Below are positions 14,934-23,640 of a DNA stretch of 49,082 bases, piece after piece. Made by a program: the position numbers and the translations under genes. Origin of the DNA: Pseudomonadota bacterium (GTDB taxonomy: Bacteria; Pseudomonadota; Gammaproteobacteria; Burkholderiales; Burkholderiaceae_C); NCBI GenBank assembly GCA_023387335.1, contig JAEWIF010000047.1:1-49082 (forward strand). The letters are read 5' to 3'. The number at the start of each line of letters is the position of its first letter. Position 1 is the stretch's first letter. The notes under the pieces were generated by a model that worked only from the letters and a program-made list of their open reading frames with translations, was not told the DNA's origin and ran no database searches.

Positions 14934-16123
14934 AGCCACGGCGACAGCGCCTCCAGCACGCGCGGCGCGGCCGGTTCCAGGTCCGCGGCGGGACGGCGTG
15001 CGGGCGCCGCATCGATGGCGGCTTCGAGTCCTTCCAGCGGCACGGCGGCGTCGGCGATGCCGTAGGCCAGGTACGGCGCATCAGCCGTGTACAGCGAGCC
15101 GGTGACCTGCACGACCGCGCAGCCCGCCATGCTCGCCTCCAGCCCGACGGTGGACGTGAGCACCACCACGCCATCGCAGGCCTGCAGCAGCTCATGCAGG
15201 TTCTCGCTGCGTGGAGAAAGCGATTGCCGCGGTCCGGGCTCGATGCGGTACGCGCCTTCGGAAGGGTGCGGGCGGATCACCAGTTCCATGTCCGGCCGCG
15301 CCTGCGTGATGCGCTGCAGCTCCCCGGCGATGCGCATCGGCAGCATGGTGTCGCCCCGGCCCGGCTGGCAGGGATGGCTTTCGGGTTCGACCTGCGAGGC
15401 CCACAGCCAGACGCGACGACCGTCCCAGCCGCGAGCCTTGCGCAGCGCGGCGCCGCGCTCGCGCACCGCGGGATCGAGCAGGCCGTCGAAGGCGGGATTG
15501 CCCGTGACGGCCACCTCGTCCGCGCGCCGGCCTGCGCCGACGATGCGATCGCGCACCCGCTCGTTCAGCACGCAGATGCGATCGGCGAAGCCGGCCTCGC
15601 GCAACCACTCGATCTCGTAGGCGGCGAAGAGATCGACCAGGCACACGGACGGCACGCCGAGCCGGCGCGCGGCGACGAAGCTCGCGCGTTCGGCGCGCGG
15701 CGAGCTGGTGGCCACGAGCAGGTCGGGCTTCACCCGCGACAGGATGCGCTCCAGCGTCGCGACCGGCAGGAAGGCCTGGCGGCCATGCGCGGCATGGAGC
15801 GCCGCGGCGCGTTCGGCGCCGTGCTCGCGCACCAGGTCGGCGTACGAGAGACCGAGGTAGGCGGCGCTCTCCTCGAAGCTGATCGCGTGCGAGCTGAGCA
15901 GGGAAGCGAGTGCGCGGCCTTGCTCCAGCGCGGCGCCATCGGCTTCCACGATGAAGTCGGTGAAGCCCAGGCAGGGAAAGCCGGCCGCCTCGACCTCCGC
16001 CCGCGCAGTGGTGAGGCCGAGAAATACCGGCTCGGCCAGGCCGCGTTCGCGCAGCAACCGCGCGACCGGCAGCAGCATGCGCACATGGCCACCCCCGTAG
16101 CCGACGAACAGCACGCGCTTCAT
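14930..16123 (-). CDS. Putative GT-B-fold glycosyltransferase of the glycan operon
   Basis: 397 residues with a GT-B-like outline. The N-terminus KRVLFVGYGGGHVRMLLPVA is a glycine-rich first loop followed by a helix. Middle strands are LLVATSSPRAERASF and SVCLVDLFAAYEIEWL. The C-terminal domain carries ELVIRPHPSEGAYR and VVVLTSTVGLEASMAG, the type of donor-binding segment found in capsule and 2-epimerase-like GT-B proteins. It may transfer the nonulosonate or another sugar to the lipid-linked acceptor. No family-specific activity can be assigned. ATG 16123 overlaps the asnB-like stop by 4 bp. No signal peptide or membrane segment is seen. Confidence 0.65.
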   Translation of the reverse strand: MKRVLFVGYGGGHVRMLLPVARLLRERGLAEPVFLGLTTARAEVEAAGFPCLGFTDFIVEADGAALEQGRALASLLSSHAISFEESAAYLGLSYADLVREHGAERAAALHAAHGRQAFLPVATLERILSRVKPDLLVATSSPRAERASFVAARRLGVPSVCLVDLFAAYEIEWLREAGFADRICVLNERVRDRIVGAGRRADEVAVTGNPAFDGLLDPAVRERGAALRKARGWDGRRVWLWASQVEPESHPCQPGRGDTMLPMRIAGELQRITQARPDMELVIRPHPSEGAYRIEPGPRQSLSPRSENLHELLQACDGVVVLTSTVGLEASMAGCAVVQVTGSLYTADAPYLAYGIADAAVPLEGLEAAIDAAPARRPAADLEPAAPRVLEALSPWL

Positions 16124-17913
16124 CCGTGCACTCCCCGGTGCCAAAGCGCCAGCGCGGCGAGCGCTCGCAGTTCGCGCGTGCGATTGGCGCGGCCGGAGCG
16201 ATGCGCTTCCAGCAGCTCGTCGATGCGCGCCGGCTCGAACAGCTGCCGCAGCAGCTCATCGCCCCGCAGCAGTTCTGCCAGCCAGCCGTGCAGTTCGCGG
16301 CGGAACCACTCGCCCACCGGCACCGTGAACATCTGCTTGCGCCGGTAGGCGAGGTCCTGGCCGATCAGCGGCGTGACGGCGCGCTTGTACCATTGCTTCT
16401 TGTCGCCGTCCGGCGAGAGCTTGGTCGAGCCGGGCGAGCGGAAGGCGAACTCCATCACCCGCCAGTCGAGGAAAGGCGTGCGCGCCTCGATCGACACCGC
16501 CATGCCCATGCGATCCGGCTTGACCAGGTTGTTGCCCGAGAGCAGCAGCTGCATGTCCAGGTAGAGCGCCTGGTTCACGCGGTCGAAGTGGCCGGCTTCT
16601 TCGAGCCAGGGCGAGGCCGCGGCGGCGAAGCTGTCGATGCCGGCGAGCTGGCGTGCGACTTCGGGGCGGTAGAGCGCGACCTTGTCGTCGGGCGGGAACA
16701 GCGAGATCGAATCGAAGTAGCGGCGGCGGAACTCATGCTCGCCGAGCCCCGCCGCGCCGGGCTGCGCGAAGAAGTCGGCGTATTTCTCGTAGCCGGCGAA
16801 GAGCTCGTCGCCGCCGTCGCCGGTCAGCACCACTTTCACGTGGCGCGCCGCGAGCTCGCTCACCCGCAGGGTCGGCATGAAGGAAGCGTCGCCGTGCGGC
16901 TGGTCCAGGTGGTGCAGCACGTGGGGCCAGCGGTCCAGCATGTTGGGCTCCACGATCTCCATCGTGTGGTCGCAGCCGAAGCGCTCAGCCGCCTGCGCCG
17001 CGTAAGGCGACTCGTCGAAGCGCGGATCGTCGAAGCCGATGCAGAAGGTACGCACCGGCTGCGCGACGTGCCGGGTCATCAGCGCGACGATGGTGCTGGA
17101 GTCCACGCCGCCGGAGAGGAAGGCGCCCCAGGGGACGTCGGCGCGCAGGCGGATGCGGGTGGCGTCGTCCAGCAGGCCCAGGAACTCTTCCGACCAGGCT
17201 TCGAACGGCATCGCCTGCTCGCGCTGGTCCGCCAGGTTCCACCAGCGCTGCGTGGTCGCGCCCGTGCGCGTGAACTTCATCCAGGTGCCGGGCATGACAT
17301 GGCGCAGGTCCTGCCACACGGTCCACGGCGCGGGGATGTAGTTGAACGTCAGGTAGTGGTGGATCGCCTCCAGGTCCAGCGCGGGCGGCGTGCCGCGCGC
17401 ACGCAGCACCGGCAGCATCGCCTTGGGTTCGGAGGCGAACAGCAGCTCGCGACCGTCGTCGCGCCAGTACAGCGGCTTGACGCCGATGCGGTCGCGCGCG
17501 AGGTACATCGCGTCCTCGCGCGCATCGTCTATCGCGATCGCGAACATGCCGTTGAGCCGGCGCAGGAAGGCGATGCCCTCGCGCTCGTACAGCCGCAAGA
17601 GCACCTCGGTGTCGGAGTTCGTGCGCAGCGGCACGCCCTGCGCGCGCAGCTCGGCCGCGAGCTCGACGTAGTTGAAGATCTCGCCGTTCTGCACCAGCGC
17701 GACCTGGCTGTCGTCGGAGACGAAGGGCTGGTGGCCGCCGGCGATGTCGATGATCGAGAGGCGCCGGTTGCCCAGCACCACGCCGCGGCCGGGGGGCTGC
17801 CACACGCCCTGGTCGTCGGGACCGCGATGCACCAGCGACTTCGCCATCGCTTCCAGTTGCGCAGGCGGCATCGCCCGCCGGTCGCGGCTCCAGTGGCCGA
17901 AGATGCCGCACAT
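16120..17913 (-). CDS. Asparagine synthase-like glutamine amidotransferase (AsnB family)
   Basis: 597 residues with an N-terminal class II glutaminase domain starting MCGIFGHW (Cys2 is the nucleophile after Met removal) and containing LVHRGPDDQG and NGEIFNYVEL, then a synthetase domain with the ATP PP-loop FLSGGVDSSTIVAL and LTGDGGDELFAGYEKY. All expected catalytic residues are present, so it should be active. Genes of this family inside polysaccharide operons often amidate sugar carboxylates rather than make asparagine; a uronic or nonulosonic acid carboxylate is a plausible target here (inference). ATG 17913 overlaps the phosphoglycosyl transferase stop by one base. A housekeeping asnB elsewhere would support the specialised role. 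Confidence 0.88.
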   Translation of the reverse strand: MCGIFGHWSRDRRAMPPAQLEAMAKSLVHRGPDDQGVWQPPGRGVVLGNRRLSIIDIAGGHQPFVSDDSQVALVQNGEIFNYVELAAELRAQGVPLRTNSDTEVLLRLYEREGIAFLRRLNGMFAIAIDDAREDAMYLARDRIGVKPLYWRDDGRELLFASEPKAMLPVLRARGTPPALDLEAIHHYLTFNYIPAPWTVWQDLRHVMPGTWMKFTRTGATTQRWWNLADQREQAMPFEAWSEEFLGLLDDATRIRLRADVPWGAFLSGGVDSSTIVALMTRHVAQPVRTFCIGFDDPRFDESPYAAQAAERFGCDHTMEIVEPNMLDRWPHVLHHLDQPHGDASFMPTLRVSELAARHVKVVLTGDGGDELFAGYEKYADFFAQPGAAGLGEHEFRRRYFDSISLFPPDDKVALYRPEVARQLAGIDSFAAAASPWLEEAGHFDRVNQALYLDMQLLLSGNNLVKPDRMGMAVSIEARTPFLDWRVMEFAFRSPGSTKLSPDGDKKQWYKRAVTPLIGQDLAYRRKQMFTVPVGEWFRRELHGWLAELLRGDELLRQLFEPARIDELLEAHRSGRANRTRELRALAALALWHRGVHG

Positions 17914-18467
17914 CAGTTGGCCCCCGCGCCGCCCAGGCGGCGAACGGTCAGCAGCAGGATGCGCAGGTCGGCGGCGAGCGTCGGACGGCGCACGTAGGCC
18001 AGGTCGGCCGCCAGTCGCTGCTCGGGCGTGGCCTGGGACCGCAGCGTGGCCTGCGCCAGGCCGGTGAGGCCGGGGCGCACGCTGCAGCGCAGGGCCCAGT
18101 CCTCGGGGCGGTAGTCGCCGGCCTGCACGGGCAGGTCGGGGCGCGGGCCGACCAGGCTCATGTCGCCGCGCAGCACGTTGAGCAGTTGCGGCAGTTCGTC
18201 GATGCTGCTGCGGCGCAGGAAGCGGCCCACGCGCGTGATGCGCGGATCGTTTCCGGACGTGTAGTGCGGGCCGCGCGCCGCGGCGTCCTTGACCATGCTG
18301 CGGAACTTGAGCATTTCGAAGGTCCGGCCGCCGAGGCCGACGCGCTGCTGGCGGAACAGCACGGGACGGCCGCTTTCCAGCGCCACCGCCAGCGCCGCGG
18401 CCAGCAGCAGCGGCGACAGCAGCACCAGCGCGAACAGCGCGACCGCCACGTCGAACCCCCGCTTCAT
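17913..18467 (-). CDS. PglC-type polyprenyl-phosphate sugar-1-phosphate transferase
   Basis: A small monotopic phosphoglycosyl transferase of 184 residues. It has one N-terminal hydrophobic re-entrant helix (DVAVALFALVLLSPLLLAAA), then RQQRVGLGGRTFEMLKFRSM, the Asp-Glu catalytic dyad in SSIDELPQLLNVLRGDMS, and SLVGPRPDLP...RPGLTGLAQ. It lacks the N-terminal membrane bundle of WbaP, so it belongs to the minimal PglC class. It would start glycan assembly by moving a sugar-1-phosphate from a UDP-sugar to undecaprenyl phosphate. The dehydratase/aminotransferase product could be its substrate as well as feeding the nonulosonate branch. It overlaps the upstream lyase-like gene by 4 bp. Confidence 0.9.
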   Translation of the reverse strand: MKRGFDVAVALFALVLLSPLLLAAALAVALESGRPVLFRQQRVGLGGRTFEMLKFRSMVKDAAARGPHYTSGNDPRITRVGRFLRRSSIDELPQLLNVLRGDMSLVGPRPDLPVQAGDYRPEDWALRCSVRPGLTGLAQATLRSQATPEQRLAADLAYVRRPTLAADLRILLLTVRRLGGAGAN

Positions 18468-19279
18468 GCGCGCCGGGGCAGGCGCGCCGCGATCGCCTGG
18501 ATGTTCGCGGCGATCCGGCCCGCATCGGCCTGCACCTGGTCAGACGTGCGCCGCGCCAGTTCGGCTTCCGCGTCGCGCAGCGCCTGCACCTCGCGCTCGA
18601 AGCGGTCGGGAGCTTCGTCCTCGCCCGGGCGATTGAAGGTGCGCGAGAGGATCACCGCTCGCGAACCCAGCCGCAGGTGCTCGGCCAGCACGTCGCGGCC
18701 GGGCAGCAGGCCCTCATCCACGCGCGCGATGCCGCCGAAGCCGAAGCGCAGGTCCCGGGCACGCGTGGCCTCGGCGACGCGATCGACCAGGCCCTCGGCC
18801 AGCGGCTCGAACATGAAGCGCAGGCCCAGCGAGAGGTGCAGGTCGTTCAGGCCCACGAAGACCTCGTGCAGGCCCGGCGTGGCGATCCACTCGTCCAGCG
18901 TGTCCAGCGCCGCCGCCGTCTCGAGCAGCGCGACGATGGGCGCGCGGCCGTCCACGATCCGCGCGAAGTCGCGCAACTGCGCGGCGCGATGGAACATCGG
19001 CAGCATCAGCAGGTCGGCGCCTTCCGCGAGCACCGCATCGACCTCCTCGGCCGTGCCCTCGTTCAAGGGGTTCACGCGGACCATCAGCCGGCTGCGCCGC
19101 GCGGCGGCGCGGATGCGGCCGATGTCGGCGACGGTGTGGGCGCTGATGAAGGTGTCGCGGCCGGCCTGGCGCTCGGCCTTGCCCAGCCGTTCGAGGTCCA
19201 CGAACAGGCGCATGCCCTCGAGCGCGTCGCAGCGGCGGGCGAACGCCGGATCGTTGGTGATCTGGATCAGATCGAGCAT
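18464..19279 (-). CDS. HpcH/HpaI aldolase / citrate lyase family protein
   Basis: 271 residues of the PEP/pyruvate-binding TIM barrel type. Visible landmarks are RVNPLNEGTAEEVDAVLAEG (Arg and Glu that bind substrate), ADLLMLPMF, the metal-binding ALLETAAALDTLDEW segment and EVFVGLNDLHLSLG. Family members catalyse reversible aldol or lyase reactions using pyruvate, PEP or oxaloacetate-like compounds. The substrate here is unknown. It sits as the second gene of the glycan operon, between the MurJ-like gene and the phosphoglycosyl transferase, so a role in making or breaking a keto-acid-derived glycan component is suspected. ATG 19279 lies 13 bp from the flippase stop. Confidence 0.8.
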   Translation of the reverse strand: MLDLIQITNDPAFARRCDALEGMRLFVDLERLGKAERQAGRDTFISAHTVADIGRIRAAARRSRLMVRVNPLNEGTAEEVDAVLAEGADLLMLPMFHRAAQLRDFARIVDGRAPIVALLETAAALDTLDEWIATPGLHEVFVGLNDLHLSLGLRFMFEPLAEGLVDRVAEATRARDLRFGFGGIARVDEGLLPGRDVLAEHLRLGSRAVILSRTFNRPGEDEAPDRFEREVQALRDAEAELARRTSDQVQADAGRIAANIQAIAARLPRRA

Positions 19280-19292
19280 GGGATGGCGAAAA

Positions 19293-20750
19293 TTATCGCC
19301 GCAGGGCTTGGCGCAGATCGCCGCTGCGCCAGAGCGTGAGCAGCAGCAGCAAGGCCGCGACGACGGCGGCGGCGAGCAGCGGCGCGAGCAGCGCGCCGTC
19401 GCGCCAGCCGGGCGGAAGCGCGAATCGGATCGCGAGCACCCCGGCCAGTCCCGCCGCCGACCAGGCCATGGTGGCGCCGGGCAGCCACGACAGGCCTTCG
19501 CGGCCGAGCGCGGCCACGCAGGCCACCGCCACCAGGGTGTAGCCGGCGTTCAGCACCTGCATCAGCAGCAGCCCATCCGAGACGCCCGCCGCCGCGGCGG
19601 CCAGCAACAGGAGAAAGGCCGCGCCATACGCGAAGACGGCCGGCCGCATCCTCCGACGCGCCGCGAGCACCGTCAGCGCTACCGCCGCGATGGCCTGCGG
19701 CAGCAGGCCCCAGCTGCCGGCCAGGCCCCAGCGCCAGACCTGCTCCAGCGCCGCCGCGTCCATGCGGCCCCATCCGAACAACAGCCTCGCGAGCGCCGGC
19801 GCGGCCACGGCCAGCGCGGCGATGGCGGCGCAGGCCAGGGTCCAGGCCAGCGCGAAGGCCTGCCGAACCGGGGCGGCGGCCGGCGCGCCGCCGGCCGACA
19901 GCGCCCGCGCGATCGCCGGGAAGGCGAGCGAGGCGACCAGCTGGATCGCCAGCACCAGCGGCAGCTCCACCAGCTTCCAGGCGTAGTTGAAGGTGGCCAG
20001 GGCGCCCTCGCCCGCTTGCGAGGCCGCCGAGCGCGCCGCGAACGGCAGGGCCAGCGGCAGGCCCGCGCCGAGGATGGCCCAGAGCCAGACCGGCGGAGCT
20101 GGAACGGCCACGTCGCGCACCGCAGGCTCCGGCGCCGACGGCAGCCGGACCCGCAACCACAGCAGTCGCAGCGCCATCGCCGCCAGAAGGCCCAGCCCCA
20201 GGACCACCACGGCGGCCGGCGACGAACCGCTGAGCCCCGCCGCCGCGATGGCCGCGATCAGCGTGGCGTTGACGACGAGGTTGGCGCCGTACAGGCCGGT
20301 GAAGTCGCGCTCGTGCTGGGCGCGCGTGGCCCAGAGCGAGGCCAGCAGGGCCAGGGGAACGGCGGCGGCGCTCCACCACAGCGCCTGGACCGCGAGCGGC
20401 TGCATCGCCGCCGGGACGCCGGCGGCCAGCGCCCGGGCCACGGGGCCACCCACCATCGCAAGCACGAGCGCCAGCGCGATGCCCCCGCCCACCAGCGCCC
20501 GGGCCACCTTCCGCTGCAGGGCCGCGACGGCGGGGCCGTCCTGCGCCGCCCAGGCCGGGAGCAGCACGTAGGCCAGGGCGCCGCTGGCGATCACGGAGGC
20601 GATCCAGTCCGGCAGCGACAGGGCCAGGACCGCCAGGTCGGCCAGCCCGCTGCTGCCGAAGGCCGCGGCCAGCGAGGACTCGCGCGCCACCCCCAGCAGC
20701 CGGCTGGCCAGCAGCAAGGCCAGGGACAGGGCGCCCGCGCGGAGGAACAT
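19293..20750 (-). CDS. MurJ/MviN-family lipid-linked glycan flippase
   Basis: 485 residues with about 12-14 hydrophobic helices and the MurJ-like start LASRLLGVARESSLAAAFG...ADLAVLALSLPDW. The family moves lipid II or other undecaprenyl-linked sugars across the inner membrane. As first gene of the glycan operon, ahead of a phosphoglycosyl transferase, it more likely acts as the exporter for this glycan than as the essential peptidoglycan flippase. No wzx, wzy or ABC exporter is present in the operon. The start ATG 20750 lacks a strong Shine-Dalgarno. It is divergent from lysS with 88 bp between starts, which must hold the operon promoter. Confidence 0.82.
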   Translation of the reverse strand: MFLRAGALSLALLLASRLLGVARESSLAAAFGSSGLADLAVLALSLPDWIASVIASGALAYVLLPAWAAQDGPAVAALQRKVARALVGGGIALALVLAMVGGPVARALAAGVPAAMQPLAVQALWWSAAAVPLALLASLWATRAQHERDFTGLYGANLVVNATLIAAIAAAGLSGSSPAAVVVLGLGLLAAMALRLLWLRVRLPSAPEPAVRDVAVPAPPVWLWAILGAGLPLALPFAARSAASQAGEGALATFNYAWKLVELPLVLAIQLVASLAFPAIARALSAGGAPAAAPVRQAFALAWTLACAAIAALAVAAPALARLLFGWGRMDAAALEQVWRWGLAGSWGLLPQAIAAVALTVLAARRRMRPAVFAYGAAFLLLLAAAAAGVSDGLLLMQVLNAGYTLVAVACVAALGREGLSWLPGATMAWSAAGLAGVLAIRFALPPGWRDGALLAPLLAAAVVAALLLLLTLWRSGDLRQALRR

Positions 20751-20838
20751 GGGCGCCGATGATACGAAGCGCGGCCGTCGGGCCTGCGCAAAAATTTAGA
20801 ATCAGCGGTTTGCCCCCAGCCGCAAGGTCCCGCCTTTC

Positions 20839-22377
20839 ATGTCCCAGCCGAACACGCCCGCGGCACCCGCCGCCGCTCCCGCCGACGAGAACCAGCTGAT
20901 CGCCGAGCGCCGCGAGAAACTCAAGGCCCTGCGCGAGGCGCAGCGCCAGGGCAAGGGCGTGGCCTTCCCGAACGACTTCAAGCCCGGCGACCACGCCACC
21001 GACCTGCACGGCGCGCACGGCGAGAAGCCGGCCGAGCAGCTCGAAGCCGAAGGCACGGCGGCCCGCGTGGCCGGCCGCATGATGCTCAAGCGCGTGATGG
21101 GCAAGGCCAGCTTCGCCACGCTGCAGGACCAGAGCGGCCGCATCCAGATCTACGTCACCCGCGACGCGGTGGGCGAAGAGGCCTATGCCGCGTTCAAGCA
21201 CTGGGACCTGGGCGACATCGTGGGCGCCGAAGGCAAGCTGTTCAAGACGCGCACCGGCGAGCTGTCGCTGCACGCCACCTCGATCCGCCTCCTGACCAAG
21301 AGCCTGCGGCCGATGCCGGACAAGTTCCACGGCGTGGCCGACCAGGAGGTGAAGTACCGCCAGCGCTACGTCGACCTGATGACCGACGAGGACGCGCGCA
21401 AGCGTTTCGTCGCGCGCAGCAAGGCGATCTCCGGCATCCGCGAGTTCATGGTGCAGCACGGCTTCCTGGAGGTGGAGACGCCGATGCTCCACCCGATCCC
21501 CGGCGGCGCCAACGCGCGTCCCTTCGTCACGCACCACAACGCGCTGGACCAGGAGATGTTCCTGCGCATCGCACCGGAGCTGTTCCTCAAGCGCCTGGTG
21601 GTAGGCGGCTTCGAGCGGGTGTTCGAGATCAACCGCAACTTCCGCAACGAAGGCATCTCGGTGCGCCACAACCCCGAGTTCACGATGATGGAGTTCTACG
21701 CGGCCTACTGGAACTACCGCGACCTGATGGACTTCACCGAGGCGCTGGTGCGCGACGCCGCCCAGAAGGCCGTGGGCACGCTGCAGCTGAGCTACGCCGA
21801 CAAGCCGGTGGACCTGGCCGCTCCGTTCGAGCGCCTGACCATCCGCGAAGCCATCCTCAAGCACACCGAGGCGGGCGACAACGTGGACAGCCGCGACTGG
21901 CTGATCGCCGCGCTGCGCAAGCTGGGCCTCTCCGAGGAGAAGAACCGCCTGTCCGGCCGCTCGCTGGCCAGCCTGCAGGTGCTGTACTTCGAGGAGACGG
22001 TGGAGGAGAAGCTCTGGCAGCCGACCTTCATCATGGAGCACCCGACCGAGATCTCGCCGCTGGCGCGCGCCAACGACGAGCGCCCCGAGGTCACCGAGCG
22101 CTTCGAGCTCTACATCACGGGCCGCGAGTTCGGCAACGGCTTCTCGGAGCTGAACGACGCCGAGGACCAGGCCGCCCGCTTCGCCGCCCAGGTGAACGCC
22201 AAGGATGCCGGCGACGACGAAGCCATGTTCTACGACCACGACTTCGTGCGCGCGCTGGAATACGGCATGCCGCCCACGGGCGGCTGCGGCATCGGCATCG
22301 ACCGCCTGATGATGCTGCTGACGAACAGCCCCAGCATCCGCGACGTGATCCTGTTCCCGGCCCTGCGCCGGGAATGA
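20839..22377 (+). CDS. lysS: Lysyl-tRNA synthetase, class II
   Basis: Charges tRNA-Lys with lysine in the cytoplasm. 512 residues: an N-terminal OB-fold anticodon-binding domain (about 60-170, GRMMLKRVMGKASFATLQDQSGRIQIYV) and a class II catalytic core with motif 1 (FLEVETPML), motif 2 (FEINRNFRNEGISVRHNPEF) and motif 3 (GCGIGIDRLMMLL). Length and motifs are normal. An AAGG at 20825 lies upstream of ATG 20839. A TAGAAT at 20797-20802 could be a -10 element, but no matching -35 was seen. The Hsp70-like gene starts inside its stop codon. Confidence 0.97.
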   Translation: MSQPNTPAAPAAAPADENQLIAERREKLKALREAQRQGKGVAFPNDFKPGDHATDLHGAHGEKPAEQLEAEGTAARVAGRMMLKRVMGKASFATLQDQSGRIQIYVTRDAVGEEAYAAFKHWDLGDIVGAEGKLFKTRTGELSLHATSIRLLTKSLRPMPDKFHGVADQEVKYRQRYVDLMTDEDARKRFVARSKAISGIREFMVQHGFLEVETPMLHPIPGGANARPFVTHHNALDQEMFLRIAPELFLKRLVVGGFERVFEINRNFRNEGISVRHNPEFTMMEFYAAYWNYRDLMDFTEALVRDAAQKAVGTLQLSYADKPVDLAAPFERLTIREAILKHTEAGDNVDSRDWLIAALRKLGLSEEKNRLSGRSLASLQVLYFEETVEEKLWQPTFIMEHPTEISPLARANDERPEVTERFELYITGREFGNGFSELNDAEDQAARFAAQVNAKDAGDDEAMFYDHDFVRALEYGMPPTGGCGIGIDRLMMLLTNSPSIRDVILFPALRRE

Positions 22378-23633
22378 CGGCCACCTCCCTCCCCGTCCTC
22401 GGCATCGATTTCGGCACCTCCAATTCTGCGGCGGCCGTCGTCGGCCCGGACGGTGCGGCCAGGTTGCTGCCGCTCGAGGGCGGGGCCACGACGCTGCCCA
22501 CGGCCATCTTCTTCAACGCCGAGGACAAGACCGTCCACTTCGGGCGGGACGCGATGGCGCTGTACCTGCAGGGCGTCGACGGCCGCCTGATGCGCTCGCT
22601 CAAGAGCCTGCTGGGCAGCAGCCTGATGCGCGAGCACACCGCCATCGGCTGGGGCTCGCTGTCGTTCCAGGACATCGTCTCCCGCTTTCTTTCCGAGCTG
22701 GCCGAGCGCGCGCGCCGCCAGCTCGGCACGCTCGCGCCGCGGGTGCTGCTGGGCCGGCCCGTCCACTTCGTCGACGATTCGCCCGAGCGAGACCTCCAGG
22801 CGCAGGAGGCGCTGCGGCAGGCGGCGCTGGCCGCCGGCTTCGCCGAGGTCGGCTTCGAGCTGGAACCGATCGCGGCGGCATTCGACTACGAGCGCCGGCT
22901 GGACCGCGAGGCGCTCGTGCTGATCGTGGACGTGGGCGGCGGCACCTCGGACTTCACCGTCGCCAGGCTCGGCCCCGCCCGGATCGGCCGCCCCTCGCGC
23001 GAGACGGACATCCTGGCCACGGCCGGCGTGCACATCGGCGGCACCGATTTCGACCGCCGCCTGAACATGTCCCAGGTGATGCCGCTGCTGGGCCTGGGCC
23101 ATGCCGGCCCCGACGGCCGCCCCGTGCCCAGCCCCGTCTACGCCGATCTCGCCACCTGGCATCTGATCAACTTCCTTTATGCGCCGCAGCGGATGGCGCA
23201 AGCGCAGGGCTTGCGCAGCAACTTCACCGACCCGCGGCTGCATCGCAGGCTGATGGCGGTGCTGGAGCAGCGGCTGGGACACCAGCTGGCCAGCGAGGTC
23301 GAGCAAGCCAAGATCCGCTGCTCCGACGAAGGCGCGCCGGCGCGCATCGCCCTGGGCGCGGTCGAGGCCGGCCTCGAAGCCGCGCTCACGCCGGCGACGA
23401 TGGCGACGGAACTGGCGGCCCTGCTGGACCAGGTGGCCGACCACGCCGAAGACTGCGTGCGGCAGGCCGGCATCGCGGCAGCACGGCTGGGCGCCGTCTA
23501 CCTCACGGGCGGCTCGTCGGCTCTCGCCACCCTGCAGGAGCGCCTGCGCCGGCGCTTCGCCGGCGTGCCCCTGGTGGAAGGCGACCTGTTCGGGGGCGTG
23601 GCTGCGGGCCTGGCCTACGCGGCCCGCGCCTGA
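22374..23633 (+). CDS. Hsp70-like ATPase, YegD type
   Basis: 419 residues covering only an actin/Hsp70-type ATPase fold, without a DnaK substrate-binding domain. The phosphate-1 loop LGIDFGTSNSAAAV (residues ~9-22), phosphate-2 loop LIVDVGGGTSDFTV (~182-195), IGGTDFDRRL and the adenosine-binding YLTGGSSALATL are present. YegD-like proteins are conserved but their substrates and partners are poorly known; no J-protein or exchange factor is nearby. The start overlaps the lysS stop (ATGA), so it is translated with lysS. It ends 7 bp before the convergent nagZ. Confidence 0.88.
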   Translation: MTATSLPVLGIDFGTSNSAAAVVGPDGAARLLPLEGGATTLPTAIFFNAEDKTVHFGRDAMALYLQGVDGRLMRSLKSLLGSSLMREHTAIGWGSLSFQDIVSRFLSELAERARRQLGTLAPRVLLGRPVHFVDDSPERDLQAQEALRQAALAAGFAEVGFELEPIAAAFDYERRLDREALVLIVDVGGGTSDFTVARLGPARIGRPSRETDILATAGVHIGGTDFDRRLNMSQVMPLLGLGHAGPDGRPVPSPVYADLATWHLINFLYAPQRMAQAQGLRSNFTDPRLHRRLMAVLEQRLGHQLASEVEQAKIRCSDEGAPARIALGAVEAGLEAALTPATMATELAALLDQVADHAEDCVRQAGIAAARLGAVYLTGGSSALATLQERLRRRFAGVPLVEGDLFGGVAAGLAYAARA

Positions 23634-23640
23634 AACGGCA

